The notes: generated from the sequence alone by a model not told the origin. Shown: positions 33,912 through 44,481, counted from the first letter of the stretch. The stretch is 64,000 nucleotides of DNA from Gottfriedia acidiceleris (GCF_002128425.1 NZ_NESS01000015.1:1-64000); one strand, 5' to 3'. Made by a program: numbers and translations.

Positions 33912-34844
33912 CTATAGCTTTGACCCAAAGTTCCAATCTGGATACACGTATTGAACACTTGGAGATATAGCTGGCTCTGATTTTTCAACATTTATTTTGA
34001 TGACGGTTTGCCCGTTAAAACTGGTTTTACCGATTGAACCAGTTATTGTTACCCATGAATCATTAGCAAATTGCTGTGAATTAGTTGATTCTGCAATAAT
34101 ACCGAATGGAGAAATATCAGCGATACAGTGAGTCATTCCCATCCTTGCAATGATAAATTGATTACCCGCTAATTTAGGATCTCTATAAATAAACCCCTTA
34201 ATTTTAATTTGTTTATTTTGGAAATTGTCGACAAATGTATTCATTGATTGTAGTTTTTCAATAAACCACTTGTCCTTCATCTCGATTGTACTCTGTTTGT
34301 ACAGTAACATTCCAAGTTTAGCGTAATCTTGATCATACACATTTGTTTTGAATATTTTTTTTAATGCAGGATCCTCATGACCTTCCACCTCAACAACCTG
34401 TCCATTAGAAGAAGCTTGAACAGCTAGTCCTTTAAAATTCATTTCTTTGTTATTAGCAAGTGAACTAGAACTCGCATGGTTTGGCAAAATATACCCGAGC
34501 AATAGAGGGAATAAAAACAGACTGTAAATAAAAATATCTTTTACGATTGATTTTTTTAAAAGATGATGATGCTCATGGCTAAAAACTTGGTCGTGACTAT
34601 GATCATGACCACAATCACAAATAATAACATGTCTTTTTAATGAAAGAACGGCTATATAGATTTGAACAATTGCGACAATCAAAAGAATACCAGTTGCAAT
34701 TTTTACATAAATGACAAGCTCCGGTACGATAAATTGCAGGATCTCGTCTGTAAGTGTCAATTGAAAAATATAGATAGCGAGCCCTAAGAGAATAGCAGCT
34801 TTTATAAAATGATGAATCGAAGTGGAGTTGATTTTATTTTTCAA
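33912..34844 (-). CDS. ycgQ: TIGR03943/DUF1980 family permease subunit (YcgQ-like)
   Basis: The 310-residue protein has two to four N-terminal membrane segments, a His-rich stretch CDCGHDHSHDQVFSHEHHH near residue 78, and an extracytoplasmic C-terminal half with KIKGFIYRD and RMGMTHCIADI, typical of DUF1980. These proteins are encoded next to a PF03773 permease, as here (15 bp apart), and the pair is widely associated with metal genes. Transported substrate is unproven. Confidence 0.82.
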   Translation of the reverse strand: MKNKINSTSIHHFIKAAILLGLAIYIFQLTLTDEILQFIVPELVIYVKIATGILLIVAIVQIYIAVLSLKRHVIICDCGHDHSHDQVFSHEHHHLLKKSIVKDIFIYSLFLFPLLLGYILPNHASSSSLANNKEMNFKGLAVQASSNGQVVEVEGHEDPALKKIFKTNVYDQDYAKLGMLLYKQSTIEMKDKWFIEKLQSMNTFVDNFQNKQIKIKGFIYRDPKLAGNQFIIARMGMTHCIADISPFGIIAESTNSQQFANDSWVTITGSIGKTSFNGQTVIKINVEKSEPAISPSVQYVYPDWNFGSKL

Positions 34845-34859
34845 AGTATCTCACTGCCT

Positions 34860-35906
34860 TTATAAATTAATAGACTGTAAAACAAGCGTTCCAATAAAAA
34901 CAAAAATGAAAACTAGCGTACTAAGTAATAAAACAAATCGAGATCGGAAAACAGCAAGCATCATAAAAATCCCTTTAATATTGATCATTGGTCCAAAAAC
35001 CATGAATCCAATTAACGAGCTTTTTGTAAAAATCGTTTGAAGTGATTGAGCCACAAAGGCGTCTGATGTTGAACAAAGAGATAAAATAAAGCCTAATCCC
35101 ATCATAAGGAAATTTGATGTTGGACCATTTTTTCCTATTTCTATTAAACTACTCTGAGAAATGATAATTTGAAGTAGAGCAACAATAATCGAACCGAAAA
35201 CTAAGTATTTCCCCATATCAAAAAATTCATTTACTGCATGCCCAACAATCATAATGAATTTATTTTTATCGGTATGTAGTGCGGTATTGTGTTTATGATT
35301 GTGATCATGATTTTCCTTTGTTTGATCGACCTGTTCTCGTAATTGATTTGACTTAACGAATTGAAAAACAATCAGTCCCACGATTAGTGCAACTACAAAA
35401 GCAAGTCCCATACGATAATATGCAACAGTTGGTTGATTACGAAAAGCTGTTATTGTTGATAAAAACACAATTGGATTTAAAATCGGTCCGACTAATATAA
35501 AAGTGACAGCAACATACAATGGCATGCCTTTCTTAATCAGTTTACGAATAGCAGGTACCATTCCACACTCGCAAATTGGAAAAATGATGCCTAAAACACT
35601 TGCTGCGATTATACCTAATAAAGGATTTTTTGGTATAAATCTTTGGACCATTTGGTCTGTAACGAAAACCTGAAGGATTGCTGAAACGAATACACCGATT
35701 AAAATAAAAGGCAAAGCTTCGATAATAATACTAATAAAGATCATCTTAAAGACTTGTAGTTTAGTAGTCGAAAAAACTGAGCTTAGTCCTGTCGTAGATG
35801 AAATATATAATAGGAATACAAATAGTAAGCAAATAATGATCAGAACATGTCGATTTGAATTGACTGGCGATCTTTTCTCGGTAGCAATACTTCGCAAAGG
35901 ATTCAC
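34860..35906 (-). CDS. ycgR: PF03773 family permease (YcgR-like)
   Basis: The 348-residue membrane protein has eight to ten hydrophobic segments in two halves, each with a conserved PF03773 motif: FPICECGMVPAIRKL near residue 110 and SLCSTSDAFVAQSL near residue 283. A central cytoplasmic loop holds a His cluster HDHNHKHN. It partners with the YcgQ-like subunit encoded next. The Cys pair in the two motifs suggests metal or metalloid handling. Confidence 0.84.
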   Translation of the reverse strand: MNPLRSIATEKRSPVNSNRHVLIIICLLFVFLLYISSTTGLSSVFSTTKLQVFKMIFISIIIEALPFILIGVFVSAILQVFVTDQMVQRFIPKNPLLGIIAASVLGIIFPICECGMVPAIRKLIKKGMPLYVAVTFILVGPILNPIVFLSTITAFRNQPTVAYYRMGLAFVVALIVGLIVFQFVKSNQLREQVDQTKENHDHNHKHNTALHTDKNKFIMIVGHAVNEFFDMGKYLVFGSIIVALLQIIISQSSLIEIGKNGPTSNFLMMGLGFILSLCSTSDAFVAQSLQTIFTKSSLIGFMVFGPMINIKGIFMMLAVFRSRFVLLLSTLVFIFVFIGTLVLQSINL

Positions 35907-35915
35907 TCTTTCTGT

Positions 35916-37127
35916 TTAAGATATGATGCGTTCAAATAACCAAATTCCACCTAAAATAAAGGCAATAGTAGAGGTAGATATAATTGCTTTCCCCGAATAT
36001 TTCGAGCGATGTAATTGTGTTAATAGTGGTAATAATAAAAGTACAATTGAAAGCTGAACCACTTCAATTCCAAGGTTAAAGCTAACTAAATCAGCTGCTA
36101 ATTCACTTTTTGAAAGATGCATTTCTGTTAATAAATCTGCAAAACCCATTCCATGAATTAATCCAAAAATAAAAGTTAATAACCAACGATGATTAATGTT
36201 TTTACGGAAGATGTTTTCAATTGCTACGTAACAAATACTAAGCGCAATTGCAGGCTCAACAATATAAGAAGGAATTGAAATGATTCCTAAAACAGTAAGT
36301 GTCAAAGTCAAACTATGTGCGATTGTAAAAGCTGTAATTACTTTAGCAAACTGCTTAAAGTTTTGTCTTGCAATCAGAAGTGAAAGTAAAAATAGCAAAT
36401 GATCATAACCAGTAAGAATATGGTTCATACCAAGCTTTAAAAACGTAACCCATCCTTTATTTGTAGTTGAGTCCGAATGGGATTCTTTTTTTATTACGGC
36501 CTGTTGCTCTTGCTTTGCAGGTTGAATTGTATTTGCATCAGTGCTTAATCCCTCATAAGCACTATCACTTACAATCATTGACCATACGCGGCTTTGATCT
36601 GATAGAGCAGCAGTACTGCTTTCGTTTCCATAATTCACTTTCAATAAATCAACATAAGTCGTACTAGTATTTGTATCTTTTTCGTATAAATGATCAGCAA
36701 GAGTAATAGATTGCGAGGGTAAAATAGCAGGAAAATCAACCTCAAGTACGAGTTGAGTTGCATCTCCTTTACGATTAAGCTCCAATTTATTTACTTTTGT
36801 CCAATTTTGTTTTTCCCCATTCATTTTAAGAATAAGGTTGCTCTGGATTGTGGATTCTATTTTATTCTTTATTGCCTCAAATTCACTTGGATCTAACATT
36901 CCGTTCTTATTGACATCCCCACCTGTTAATTCCATGACAGAAACTTCATCTAAAGCAAAGTTCATTGTAGTTTTTGATTTTAAGAGATTCAGTGTAGTGT
37001 AACTAGCACTTAATGAATGAGCTTCGGCAGTTCGATAAGATGTACTAAATAAAATGAGAAAGCAGATAATTAGGGTAAAAGAACGACTGAATCGTTTTGT
37101 TTTTAAGAGAAAAATACTATTTTTCAT
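35916..37127 (-). CDS. HupE/UreJ-type membrane protein with EF-hand
   Basis: The 403-residue protein has a signal peptide predicted to be cut after AEA (residue 36), leaving His37 as N-terminus. An exact EF-hand loop, DVNKNGMLDPSE, lies at residues 71-82. The C-terminal half (from about 220) is a HupE/UreJ-type domain with GYDHLLFLLSLL and FGLIHGMGFADLL and about six to seven membrane segments. Family members are thought to be secondary metal transporters (nickel, cobalt or copper). It opens the minus-strand unit hupE-ycgR-ycgQ-cupredoxin; the gap to ycgR is 9 bp. Confidence 0.83.
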   Translation of the reverse strand: MKNSIFLLKTKRFSRSFTLIICFLILFSTSYRTAEAHSLSASYTTLNLLKSKTTMNFALDEVSVMELTGGDVNKNGMLDPSEFEAIKNKIESTIQSNLILKMNGEKQNWTKVNKLELNRKGDATQLVLEVDFPAILPSQSITLADHLYEKDTNTSTTYVDLLKVNYGNESSTAALSDQSRVWSMIVSDSAYEGLSTDANTIQPAKQEQQAVIKKESHSDSTTNKGWVTFLKLGMNHILTGYDHLLFLLSLLIARQNFKQFAKVITAFTIAHSLTLTLTVLGIISIPSYIVEPAIALSICYVAIENIFRKNINHRWLLTFIFGLIHGMGFADLLTEMHLSKSELAADLVSFNLGIEVVQLSIVLLLLPLLTQLHRSKYSGKAIISTSTIAFILGGIWLFERIIS

Positions 37128-37191
37128 TTGTTTCCTCCGGGAAATAAAAGTAGAAAGATATAGTTATCGTACAAATTAAACATTACAGAAT

Positions 37192-37219
37192 TGTTAAATA
37201 TTTGTAAAGAGTTTGTAAA
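37192..37219. promoter_or_regulatory. Three direct hexamers in 11-bp phase, PhoP-box-like
   Basis: Read on the minus strand there are TTTACA, TTTACA and TTAACA, each separated by five bases (plus-strand positions 37214-37219, 37203-37208, 37192-37197). This matches the PhoP direct-repeat pattern of Bacillus. It lies in the divergent interval, about 65 bp from the HupE start and 177 bp from the giant secreted protein, so either could be the target. AT-rich chance matches are possible. Confidence 0.4.
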
Positions 37220-37395
37220 TTTTGAATTTTCATAGTAGAATTGCTTGGTTATTCATAATATAGTTAATTGGCGTTAACTAAATTTTAGTGAGGAGAGGAG
37301 CGGAACTGTAATTATTTCCCAATGGTAAAATAGTCTTATTTTTTTAAGAAGGTTTTGGTTAATTAGAAATAATAAATTAAAGTGGGGAAATTTTC

Positions 37396-40300
37396 ATGCA
37401 CAAAATAATGCATAAGTACAAAAGGTATTTTGGTCTTTTTGCAACGATACTATTGCTATTATCAACAATTAGTCCACAAATGGCTAAGGCAGCCACTTCA
37501 ACTACTTTAGCAAAATGGGATTTTAGTAATGGACAAGTTACAACGCCTTCTGCTGGAATACCAGAAAATATGAATAGTAATATAACAACAACTGGTTCTA
37601 AGGTTACTGGTTATAATGCCGGCCCTTCTGGGAATACAGTTATTAACGCAAATACATGGTCTAATAATAGTTCTTATTGGGAAGTTTCGTTATCAACAAA
37701 AAACTATGAAAATATAACTCTTTCATCTAAACAATATAGTTCTTCAACGGGGCCAAAAGATTTCAAACTTCAATACAGTTTGGATGAAAATTCATGGGTT
37801 GATGTACCGGATGGTTCTGTTTCTACGGGAAGTGCTACATGGTCAAGTGGGGGACAATTAAATAATGTAGCGTTGCCAAGTGAGGTAAATGACAAGAATT
37901 TAGTTTATTTAAGATGGATTGTCAATTCACCATTAGCTGCAAAAAATGACGGTACTAATTTTAGTACGACAACTGGTACAAGTCGTATTGCTGATATTGT
38001 TATTAATGGTGAGGCAAATGGAACTCAAGCTTTAGAAAAAACCTCTACACCTGACGCAACAAAAATCAATTATTCTACAAATTCAACAGTAACTGGAAAT
38101 GCTGGAGCAGTTGCAAGTAATTCCATTGTAAAGGTTTATAATGATAATAATAAACTAGCTGGTACAACTACGGCTTCAGCGGATGGTGCATTTACGGCTA
38201 CTGTTACCAATTCACAATCGGTTGTATATGTTACTGCACAAGAAAATGGAAAAGCTGAAAGTGATAAAGTTTCAGTAAATTTCTCAGGTTCTGTCGTTCA
38301 GAAAACAGCCGCTCCAATAGCTACAAAAATTACTTTTAACTCGTATACAAATGTATCAGGTACTGCAGGAGCAGTTACTGGTAATGCAATCGTATATGTA
38401 TATTTCGATGACAATACAATCGTAGCAACTACAACAGCTGCAGCAGATGGTTCATTTAACGTAACATTTGCTAATCCTGGGTCGAAATCAGTAGTTAATC
38501 TAGTTGCTCAAGAAGCAGAAAAGACTCCGAGTGATCGAACTGCTGTAAACTATACTGGCCCAACTGAAAACCCAAAAGTAATTTCACCAGGTGACGTAGT
38601 ATTTAGCCAAATCTATGTAAATGGTGGTAATGGTGGAGCATTCTACAAAACAAAGTTTTTTGAACTTTATAATAATACAGATAAAGATATTAATTTAACA
38701 GGCTGGTCTATTGCTTATACTTCAGCATCAACAATGAACTTTGGAGCAGGGCAAGCATTATCAGGCGTTATTAAAGCGCATAGTTATTTCTTAGTAGCAG
38801 GTAGTACGGGTACGACAGGACAAGCACTTCCTGTGACTCCGGATAGTACAACTACTTTAAACCCAAGTGGTTCAACTGGTGGAGCATTAGTACTTGCAAA
38901 GAAAACGACGGCTGTTACCGGAGTAGATGACCCAGACGCAATTGATTTATTAGCGTATACGAATGGTACAGCAGTTTATAAAAATCCTTTATATTGGGGA
39001 AGTCCAATTTCAGACTCTACAATTGGTGGGGGTACGATTCAACGTAAAACAAATATTGGCACAGACCCACGTTCAGCATATGGAATTGGAAACGGTTGGT
39101 TTACAAAAGATCCTTCAAAAGATTTTGTCCTGAATAAACCATCAAGTGCGAACTATTCTGATGAAATGGTCGTACATAACTCAAAATTTATGCTTTCTCT
39201 AGATGGATCTAAAATAACTTATATAAAATCTAATGGTACATCTACTGTTACGGGGCAAGCTGCATCAGTACCTGGTTCTTCTACTGTTAAAGCTTATTTT
39301 GAGAGTGAAGGTAAAATAACAAAAGAGCAACAAGTAACTGCAGAAGCTGATGGTTCTTTTACATTAAGTTTCACAGATTCTAGTGATCAGAAATCTATCT
39401 ACTTAACAGAAACTGATTCCACGCAACCTACTCCAAAGGAAAGTTACTATGCAAGAGTAGATGTGGCTGGTAAGGATAAATCAGTTACTTCAATTAATGA
39501 ATTAAGAAAAAATGATGAAATAGGATTTCCGATCAACAATGGCTACTCTACTACAATTGAAGGAGTAGCAACAACGGATAATCAGCCTAATGGCAATGTA
39601 AGTACAAATTTCTTTATTCAAGATCAGGCAGGGGCAATTAATGTTATTAATCATATGAATCCTTCTATTACGATTCAAGCAGGAAATAAATATAGTATTG
39701 ATGGACGCGTAGTATTTACTGCAGGGATGACTCAGTTTATTCCAACAGCAATTCGCTTCATTGGAAATGATCATTTACCAGCAACTACAAATATTACTGT
39801 TGGTGAGCTAAATGAGGCAACTGAAGGAAAACTAGTATCATTTACTGGAAAAGTAACAAACATTCCTACTGAAGGTCCAAATTATGATATTACAGTAAGT
39901 GACGAATCTGGTGAAAAGCTAGCAATCGTCCGTATTCAAGGATCTGTAGATAATATTGAACAAGGTCAAACATACACCTTTACAGGCATTGTCAACCAAT
40001 ATAAAAAAGCTGCACCTTTTACGAGTGGATATCTACTTTTACCAAGAAACGCGAGTGATGTAAAAGGTCAATTAGTTTTAAATCATACTCCGATTACAAA
40101 AGCTTATACGGGAATGGATGCTGCTTTTAATGCCGTTGCAAAGAATGCAGATTCAGTTACGCTTTATTATAAAGGAGAAAGTGACACTACTTATCATTCA
40201 GTAATTATGGACACTGCAGACCATATTAATTACAACGGTAAAATTTTAGAAGCAGATGTTCCAAAAGTGAAATTCTACTATTATATCGAAGCGGAAAATG

Positions 40301-43300
40301 CAGACGGCAAACAAGCTGTAGGTAGTTCTTCCAAGCCTTTAACTGTAGAAGTAGTAGATGATCAAGATGGTCCTAGATTTTTTAACGAGTTACCTGCAAA
40401 TGGTGATAAAACTGATTCAAGACATCCTGAAATAATTGTGAAAATGGATGATCCAAGTGGAATCAATCTTTCATCAGCAGCTATTTCAATCGATGGTCAA
40501 GATAAAACTTCAATCGCAACAATTAATGACACAGAAATTAAAGTAAATCTTACAACTGCAAATGAGTTAACTGAAGGTGACCATACTATAACGGTGTCTG
40601 CAAAGGATAAATTAAATAATCCTTCTAGCTTTACATGGAAATTCACAGTTACAGAAAGATTTACTGGTGGAAATCATTATCGTGGAACGACACATAACCA
40701 TACGAATATTTCACATGATGCGGCAGGTAGCCCTGAAGAAGCATTAAAAGCTGCACAAAAGTATCATTATGATTTCTTTGCATTCTCTGATCACTCTCAC
40801 GATATCGATGCAGATCTTGTTAATAAAGATACTGTTGATCATAAAGGTTTTAAAGAGAGAACAGGTGGTTCTGATTGGCAATTAACAAAGGATTTGGCAA
40901 AACAATATACGAAAGATGGTCAATTCGTTGTTTTCCCTGCATTTGAAATGACTTCGACTACATGGGGTCACTCAAATGTATTCGGAACTGAAAATTTCAT
41001 TGATCGCGTAGTAGATGGTGGCGCTTATCAAAATTTACAAAAGTATTATGGTTGGGTATTAACATATGACAATATCGTTGCACAATTCAACCATCCAAAA
41101 ATGTCTGCAAATGCATTTGATAACTTCATCCCTTATAACAAAAATTTAGACAAGCTATTCACAATGCTTGAAGTAGGGAATGGATCAGGAAAGTATTCTT
41201 ATGCGAACGCAGAAGATAAATACTATAGTGCTCTTGATATCGGCTGGCATGTTGCACCAACTTATGGTGAAGATAACCATGATGCAACATGGGGTGAAAC
41301 GAAGAAGCGTACTGTAATCGTAGCAAAAGATTTGAGTCAAGATTCTCTACTTGATGCAATGAAAAACAAACGCGTTTATATGACAGAGGATCCAAACTTT
41401 TCATTGGATGTATCTGCAAGTGGTTTTTACATGGGATCAACGGTAGATACTGATACGTTAGATTTTAATATATCAGGTAAAGACCCTGTTTTAGAGCAAG
41501 CTAGCGATCCAGATTATAGCTATATAAAAACTGCTTCTAACGATGCAATCGCAAAAGTAGAATTAATTACAAATCATGGAACAGTGATTGATAAGTATGT
41601 TCCAACTGATGATTCAACTTCATTTAATTGGAAGCCTAGCTTTACTGTTGTAGGCGGGCAACAATGGTTTGTTGTTAAAGTTACACAAAAAGATGGAGAC
41701 CAAATATACTCTGCACCAATTTGGTCACAACAGAAAGACTTAGCGGTAAAAGTCAGTGATGTTACGACGAAAGATGGAGCGATTATTGGTGGACTTTCAG
41801 CTAATTTAACAGCGGGTATCAGTAACCAAGGAACTTTAGATGTTAAACAAGTAACTGCTCATTTCTATTATGACAGTATTGATGCGAATCATTTTATTGC
41901 AGATGCTTCAATCGATTCGTTACCATCTAACACATCAGCTAGTGCTAGTGTTACATGGACGAATCCAGTTCCAGGTACACATAATATTATTGTTGTTTTA
42001 TCAGCAGCTGATGGGCATGATCTTGGTAATAATAAATACGAGCAATCATTTACAATTAAAGCTCCATTAAACAAAGTGGTTATGATTGACGGTTCTCACA
42101 ACAATGAGAATTCAAAACAAGACACTGGCACATATAAAGATAACTTTAAATTATTTACAACTTTAATGAAGCAACAAGGTTATACTGTTGCAGAAAATTC
42201 TTCACCACTAACAGAACAAATATTAAAAAATGTTAGCGTATTAGTCGTTACACACCCAGCTTCAGCATATTCTGCTAGTGAAATTTCAGAGATTAATAAT
42301 TTCTTGAAAAATGGCGGTTCTTTATTACTAACAGAAAAGAGTAACTTTGGTGCTTCAAATCAAAACATAAATAGTATTTTATCCGGTGTAGGTTCAAGTA
42401 TTTTAGTAAATAATGATGGTATTTTTGATGAAACACATGACGGTAACTTCTGGGGAACACCACTGACAGCTAATTATGCGGTTAGATTACACCCAACACC
42501 GAATCAAAAAACAACATTAACAGATTTCGTTCCAACGATTGAGTATTATAGTGGATCAAGTCTTGCTAAAAATGATGGTTCAGGGAATAAAGTTCCATTA
42601 TCGGACAGCGATACTGTCACAGTTCTAGTCCAAGGAAATGAATCAACATTCCAAGATTCAACTACCGTCAAATCTGATACGGTAAAATATAATGTTCAGA
42701 CGTCAAATGGGAAAAATGGTCCAGCATTAGATCAAGTTACTGGTGGATCTAGCATTCCGGTAATTGCTTCTGAACAAGTTGGAAATGGTAGAGTTTTTGT
42801 TTCAGGTATGAATATCTTTAATGATAAACAAATGGATCAAACATATAATCCAAAAGGAAATGACCCGTTTGCAGTAAACGTTGTAAACTGGTTGTCTCAT
42901 CTTGATTCCGAAGTAAAATCGATTGGTGATGCTCGTAAGCTTACAGAAGGAACGAACGCTATCGTTGAAGGAACTGTAACAGCTACTTCATTCTTTGATG
43001 CTGCTTACATCCAGGATGATACTGGTGGAATTATGGCCTTTAATGATGTGCCAGCAGGAAGTTTACAAGTTGGCGATAAAGTACGCATATATGGTCATAT
43101 AAAAATATTTGAAAATAACTTCGAATTAGAGTTTGGTAGTTTCACAGAAAGTGTTGTAAAACTAGGTAAAGGAACGCCAATCGAAGCGAAGGTTGTTAGT
43201 ACAAAGGATTCAAATAATGAAGAGAATCAAGGGCAATTAATTAAAGTAAAAGGTAAAGTTGTATCTAAATATGACGATAACTCTTATATAATTGATGATG

Positions 43301-44481
43301 GTTCAGGACCAACATTAGTATTCACAGATGGATATGTTGTGAACCAAAGCGGACCAGTACCAAGTCTGAAAATTGGAGATACATTAGAAGCAACAGGTCT
43401 AGCAGGTGAATTCTCAGAAGGAAATCGTATACGAGTAAGAGATACGAAAGAATTAATTGGAACTCATACTGCTGTTCCGAAAGCTCCAGTAGTGAATGCT
43501 ATTTCTGATCAAGATGAGAAAATTACAGGTACAGCTGAAGCAGGAACTAAAGTGATTGCAAAAGTAAATGGAAATGAAATCGCTAATGCAATAGCGGACA
43601 ATAATGGAAACTTTGAAATGGAAATTACAAAACAAGCAACTGTTACGAAAATTGTAGTAACAGCAGTTGACTCAGCAAATAATGAAAGTGACGGAGTAGA
43701 AGTAATTGTAAGTGATATGACTGCGCCAAACGCGCCTTTTGTAAATGAAGTACAAGATAATAGTACTTATGTAACAGGTAAAGCAGAGCCAGAGTCAACA
43801 ATCACAGTTTCAAAGGGCATCGTAATTCTAGGTCAAGTAGTAACAAATCAAGATGGTAACTTCAGCGTTTTATTAGCTACAAAACAAAGTGCAGGAACAA
43901 AATTATCAGTTGTTTCAACAGACAACGTAGGTAATAAAAGTTCAGCGACTGAAGTAATTGTAGTAGATAAAACAGCTCCTATAAAACCAGTTGTAAATGA
44001 AGTAATGAATACTGACACACATGTGACTGGAACGGCTGAAGAAGGATCTACAATTATCGTTTCCACGGAGAATCAAACTCTCGGTTCAGGACATACAAAT
44101 AGTGATGGAAGTTTTGACGTTTTAATTCCAAAACAATTAGCTGGAACTGTATTAACAATTGAATCGACTGATTCAGCGGGAAATAGTAGTGCAACAGTTC
44201 AAGTAACAGTTGCAGGTACACCTCCGATGAAACCTGTTGTCGATCTAATATATGATACTGATCCAAAAGTAACTGGAAAAGGCGAAACAGGAACAACCAT
44301 TAAGGTCTATGTAGGAAAAACAATTGTTGGTCAAGATGTAGTGGACAAACATGGAAAATTCAAAGTTCAATTAAGTTCAAAGCAAAAAGCAGGTACAGTA
44401 TTGTCTGTTGTATCAATCGATAAAGCAGGAAATAGTAGTGCAACAGTTCAAGTAACAGTAATAGACAAAAAATCTCATTAA
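37396..44481 (+). CDS. Giant secreted multidomain protein with PHP-type metallohydrolase, lamin-tail, OB-fold and Ig-like domains
   Basis: The 2361-residue protein has a signal peptide (cut after AKA, residue 32). Order: a discoidin-like or jelly-roll region (about 35-210), two Ig-like repeats (about 216-390), a lamin-tail domain (about 395-540), a third Ig-like repeat, an OB-fold (about 696-800), a region with Ig-like strands, then a CehA/McbA-type PHP metallohydrolase (about 1092-1360) with H1100xH1102 and SDHSHD (D1132, H1133, H1135) and a late YGEDNHD. Next are a CARDB-like segment, a GldG-like/glutamine-amidotransferase-fold region (about 1558-1830), a second OB-fold pair (about 1840-2020) and four Ig-like repeats to the end. 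No LPXTG or SLH anchor is seen. It may cut phosphoesters or nucleic acids outside the cell; that is inference. Confidence 0.85.
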   Translation: MHKIMHKYKRYFGLFATILLLLSTISPQMAKAATSTTLAKWDFSNGQVTTPSAGIPENMNSNITTTGSKVTGYNAGPSGNTVINANTWSNNSSYWEVSLSTKNYENITLSSKQYSSSTGPKDFKLQYSLDENSWVDVPDGSVSTGSATWSSGGQLNNVALPSEVNDKNLVYLRWIVNSPLAAKNDGTNFSTTTGTSRIADIVINGEANGTQALEKTSTPDATKINYSTNSTVTGNAGAVASNSIVKVYNDNNKLAGTTTASADGAFTATVTNSQSVVYVTAQENGKAESDKVSVNFSGSVVQKTAAPIATKITFNSYTNVSGTAGAVTGNAIVYVYFDDNTIVATTTAAADGSFNVTFANPGSKSVVNLVAQEAEKTPSDRTAVNYTGPTENPKVISPGDVVFSQIYVNGGNGGAFYKTKFFELYNNTDKDINLTGWSIAYTSASTMNFGAGQALSGVIKAHSYFLVAGSTGTTGQALPVTPDSTTTLNPSGSTGGALVLAKKTTAVTGVDDPDAIDLLAYTNGTAVYKNPLYWGSPISDSTIGGGTIQRKTNIGTDPRSAYGIGNGWFTKDPSKDFVLNKPSSANYSDEMVVHNSKFMLSLDGSKITYIKSNGTSTVTGQAASVPGSSTVKAYFESEGKITKEQQVTAEADGSFTLSFTDSSDQKSIYLTETDSTQPTPKESYYARVDVAGKDKSVTSINELRKNDEIGFPINNGYSTTIEGVATTDNQPNGNVSTNFFIQDQAGAINVINHMNPSITIQAGNKYSIDGRVVFTAGMTQFIPTAIRFIGNDHLPATTNITVGELNEATEGKLVSFTGKVTNIPTEGPNYDITVSDESGEKLAIVRIQGSVDNIEQGQTYTFTGIVNQYKKAAPFTSGYLLLPRNASDVKGQLVLNHTPITKAYTGMDAAFNAVAKNADSVTLYYKGESDTTYHSVIMDTADHINYNGKILEADVPKVKFYYYIEAENADGKQAVGSSSKPLTVEVVDDQDGPRFFNELPANGDKTDSRHPEIIVKMDDPSGINLSSAAISIDGQDKTSIATINDTEIKVNLTTANELTEGDHTITVSAKDKLNNPSSFTWKFTVTERFTGGNHYRGTTHNHTNISHDAAGSPEEALKAAQKYHYDFFAFSDHSHDIDADLVNKDTVDHKGFKERTGGSDWQLTKDLAKQYTKDGQFVVFPAFEMTSTTWGHSNVFGTENFIDRVVDGGAYQNLQKYYGWVLTYDNIVAQFNHPKMSANAFDNFIPYNKNLDKLFTMLEVGNGSGKYSYANAEDKYYSALDIGWHVAPTYGEDNHDATWGETKKRTVIVAKDLSQDSLLDAMKNKRVYMTEDPNFSLDVSASGFYMGSTVDTDTLDFNISGKDPVLEQASDPDYSYIKTASNDAIAKVELITNHGTVIDKYVPTDDSTSFNWKPSFTVVGGQQWFVVKVTQKDGDQIYSAPIWSQQKDLAVKVSDVTTKDGAIIGGLSANLTAGISNQGTLDVKQVTAHFYYDSIDANHFIADASIDSLPSNTSASASVTWTNPVPGTHNIIVVLSAADGHDLGNNKYEQSFTIKAPLNKVVMIDGSHNNENSKQDTGTYKDNFKLFTTLMKQQGYTVAENSSPLTEQILKNVSVLVVTHPASAYSASEISEINNFLKNGGSLLLTEKSNFGASNQNINSILSGVGSSILVNNDGIFDETHDGNFWGTPLTANYAVRLHPTPNQKTTLTDFVPTIEYYSGSSLAKNDGSGNKVPLSDSDTVTVLVQGNESTFQDSTTVKSDTVKYNVQTSNGKNGPALDQVTGGSSIPVIASEQVGNGRVFVSGMNIFNDKQMDQTYNPKGNDPFAVNVVNWLSHLDSEVKSIGDARKLTEGTNAIVEGTVTATSFFDAAYIQDDTGGIMAFNDVPAGSLQVGDKVRIYGHIKIFENNFELEFGSFTESVVKLGKGTPIEAKVVSTKDSNNEENQGQLIKVKGKVVSKYDDNSYIIDDGSGPTLVFTDGYVVNQSGPVPSLKIGDTLEATGLAGEFSEGNRIRVRDTKELIGTHTAVPKAPVVNAISDQDEKITGTAEAGTKVIAKVNGNEIANAIADNNGNFEMEITKQATVTKIVVTAVDSANNESDGVEVIVSDMTAPNAPFVNEVQDNSTYVTGKAEPESTITVSKGIVILGQVVTNQDGNFSVLLATKQSAGTKLSVVSTDNVGNKSSATEVIVVDKTAPIKPVVNEVMNTDTHVTGTAEEGSTIIVSTENQTLGSGHTNSDGSFDVLIPKQLAGTVLTIESTDSAGNSSATVQVTVAGTPPMKPVVDLIYDTDPKVTGKGETGTTIKVYVGKTIVGQDVVDKHGKFKVQLSSKQKAGTVLSVVSIDKAGNSSATVQVTVIDKKSH

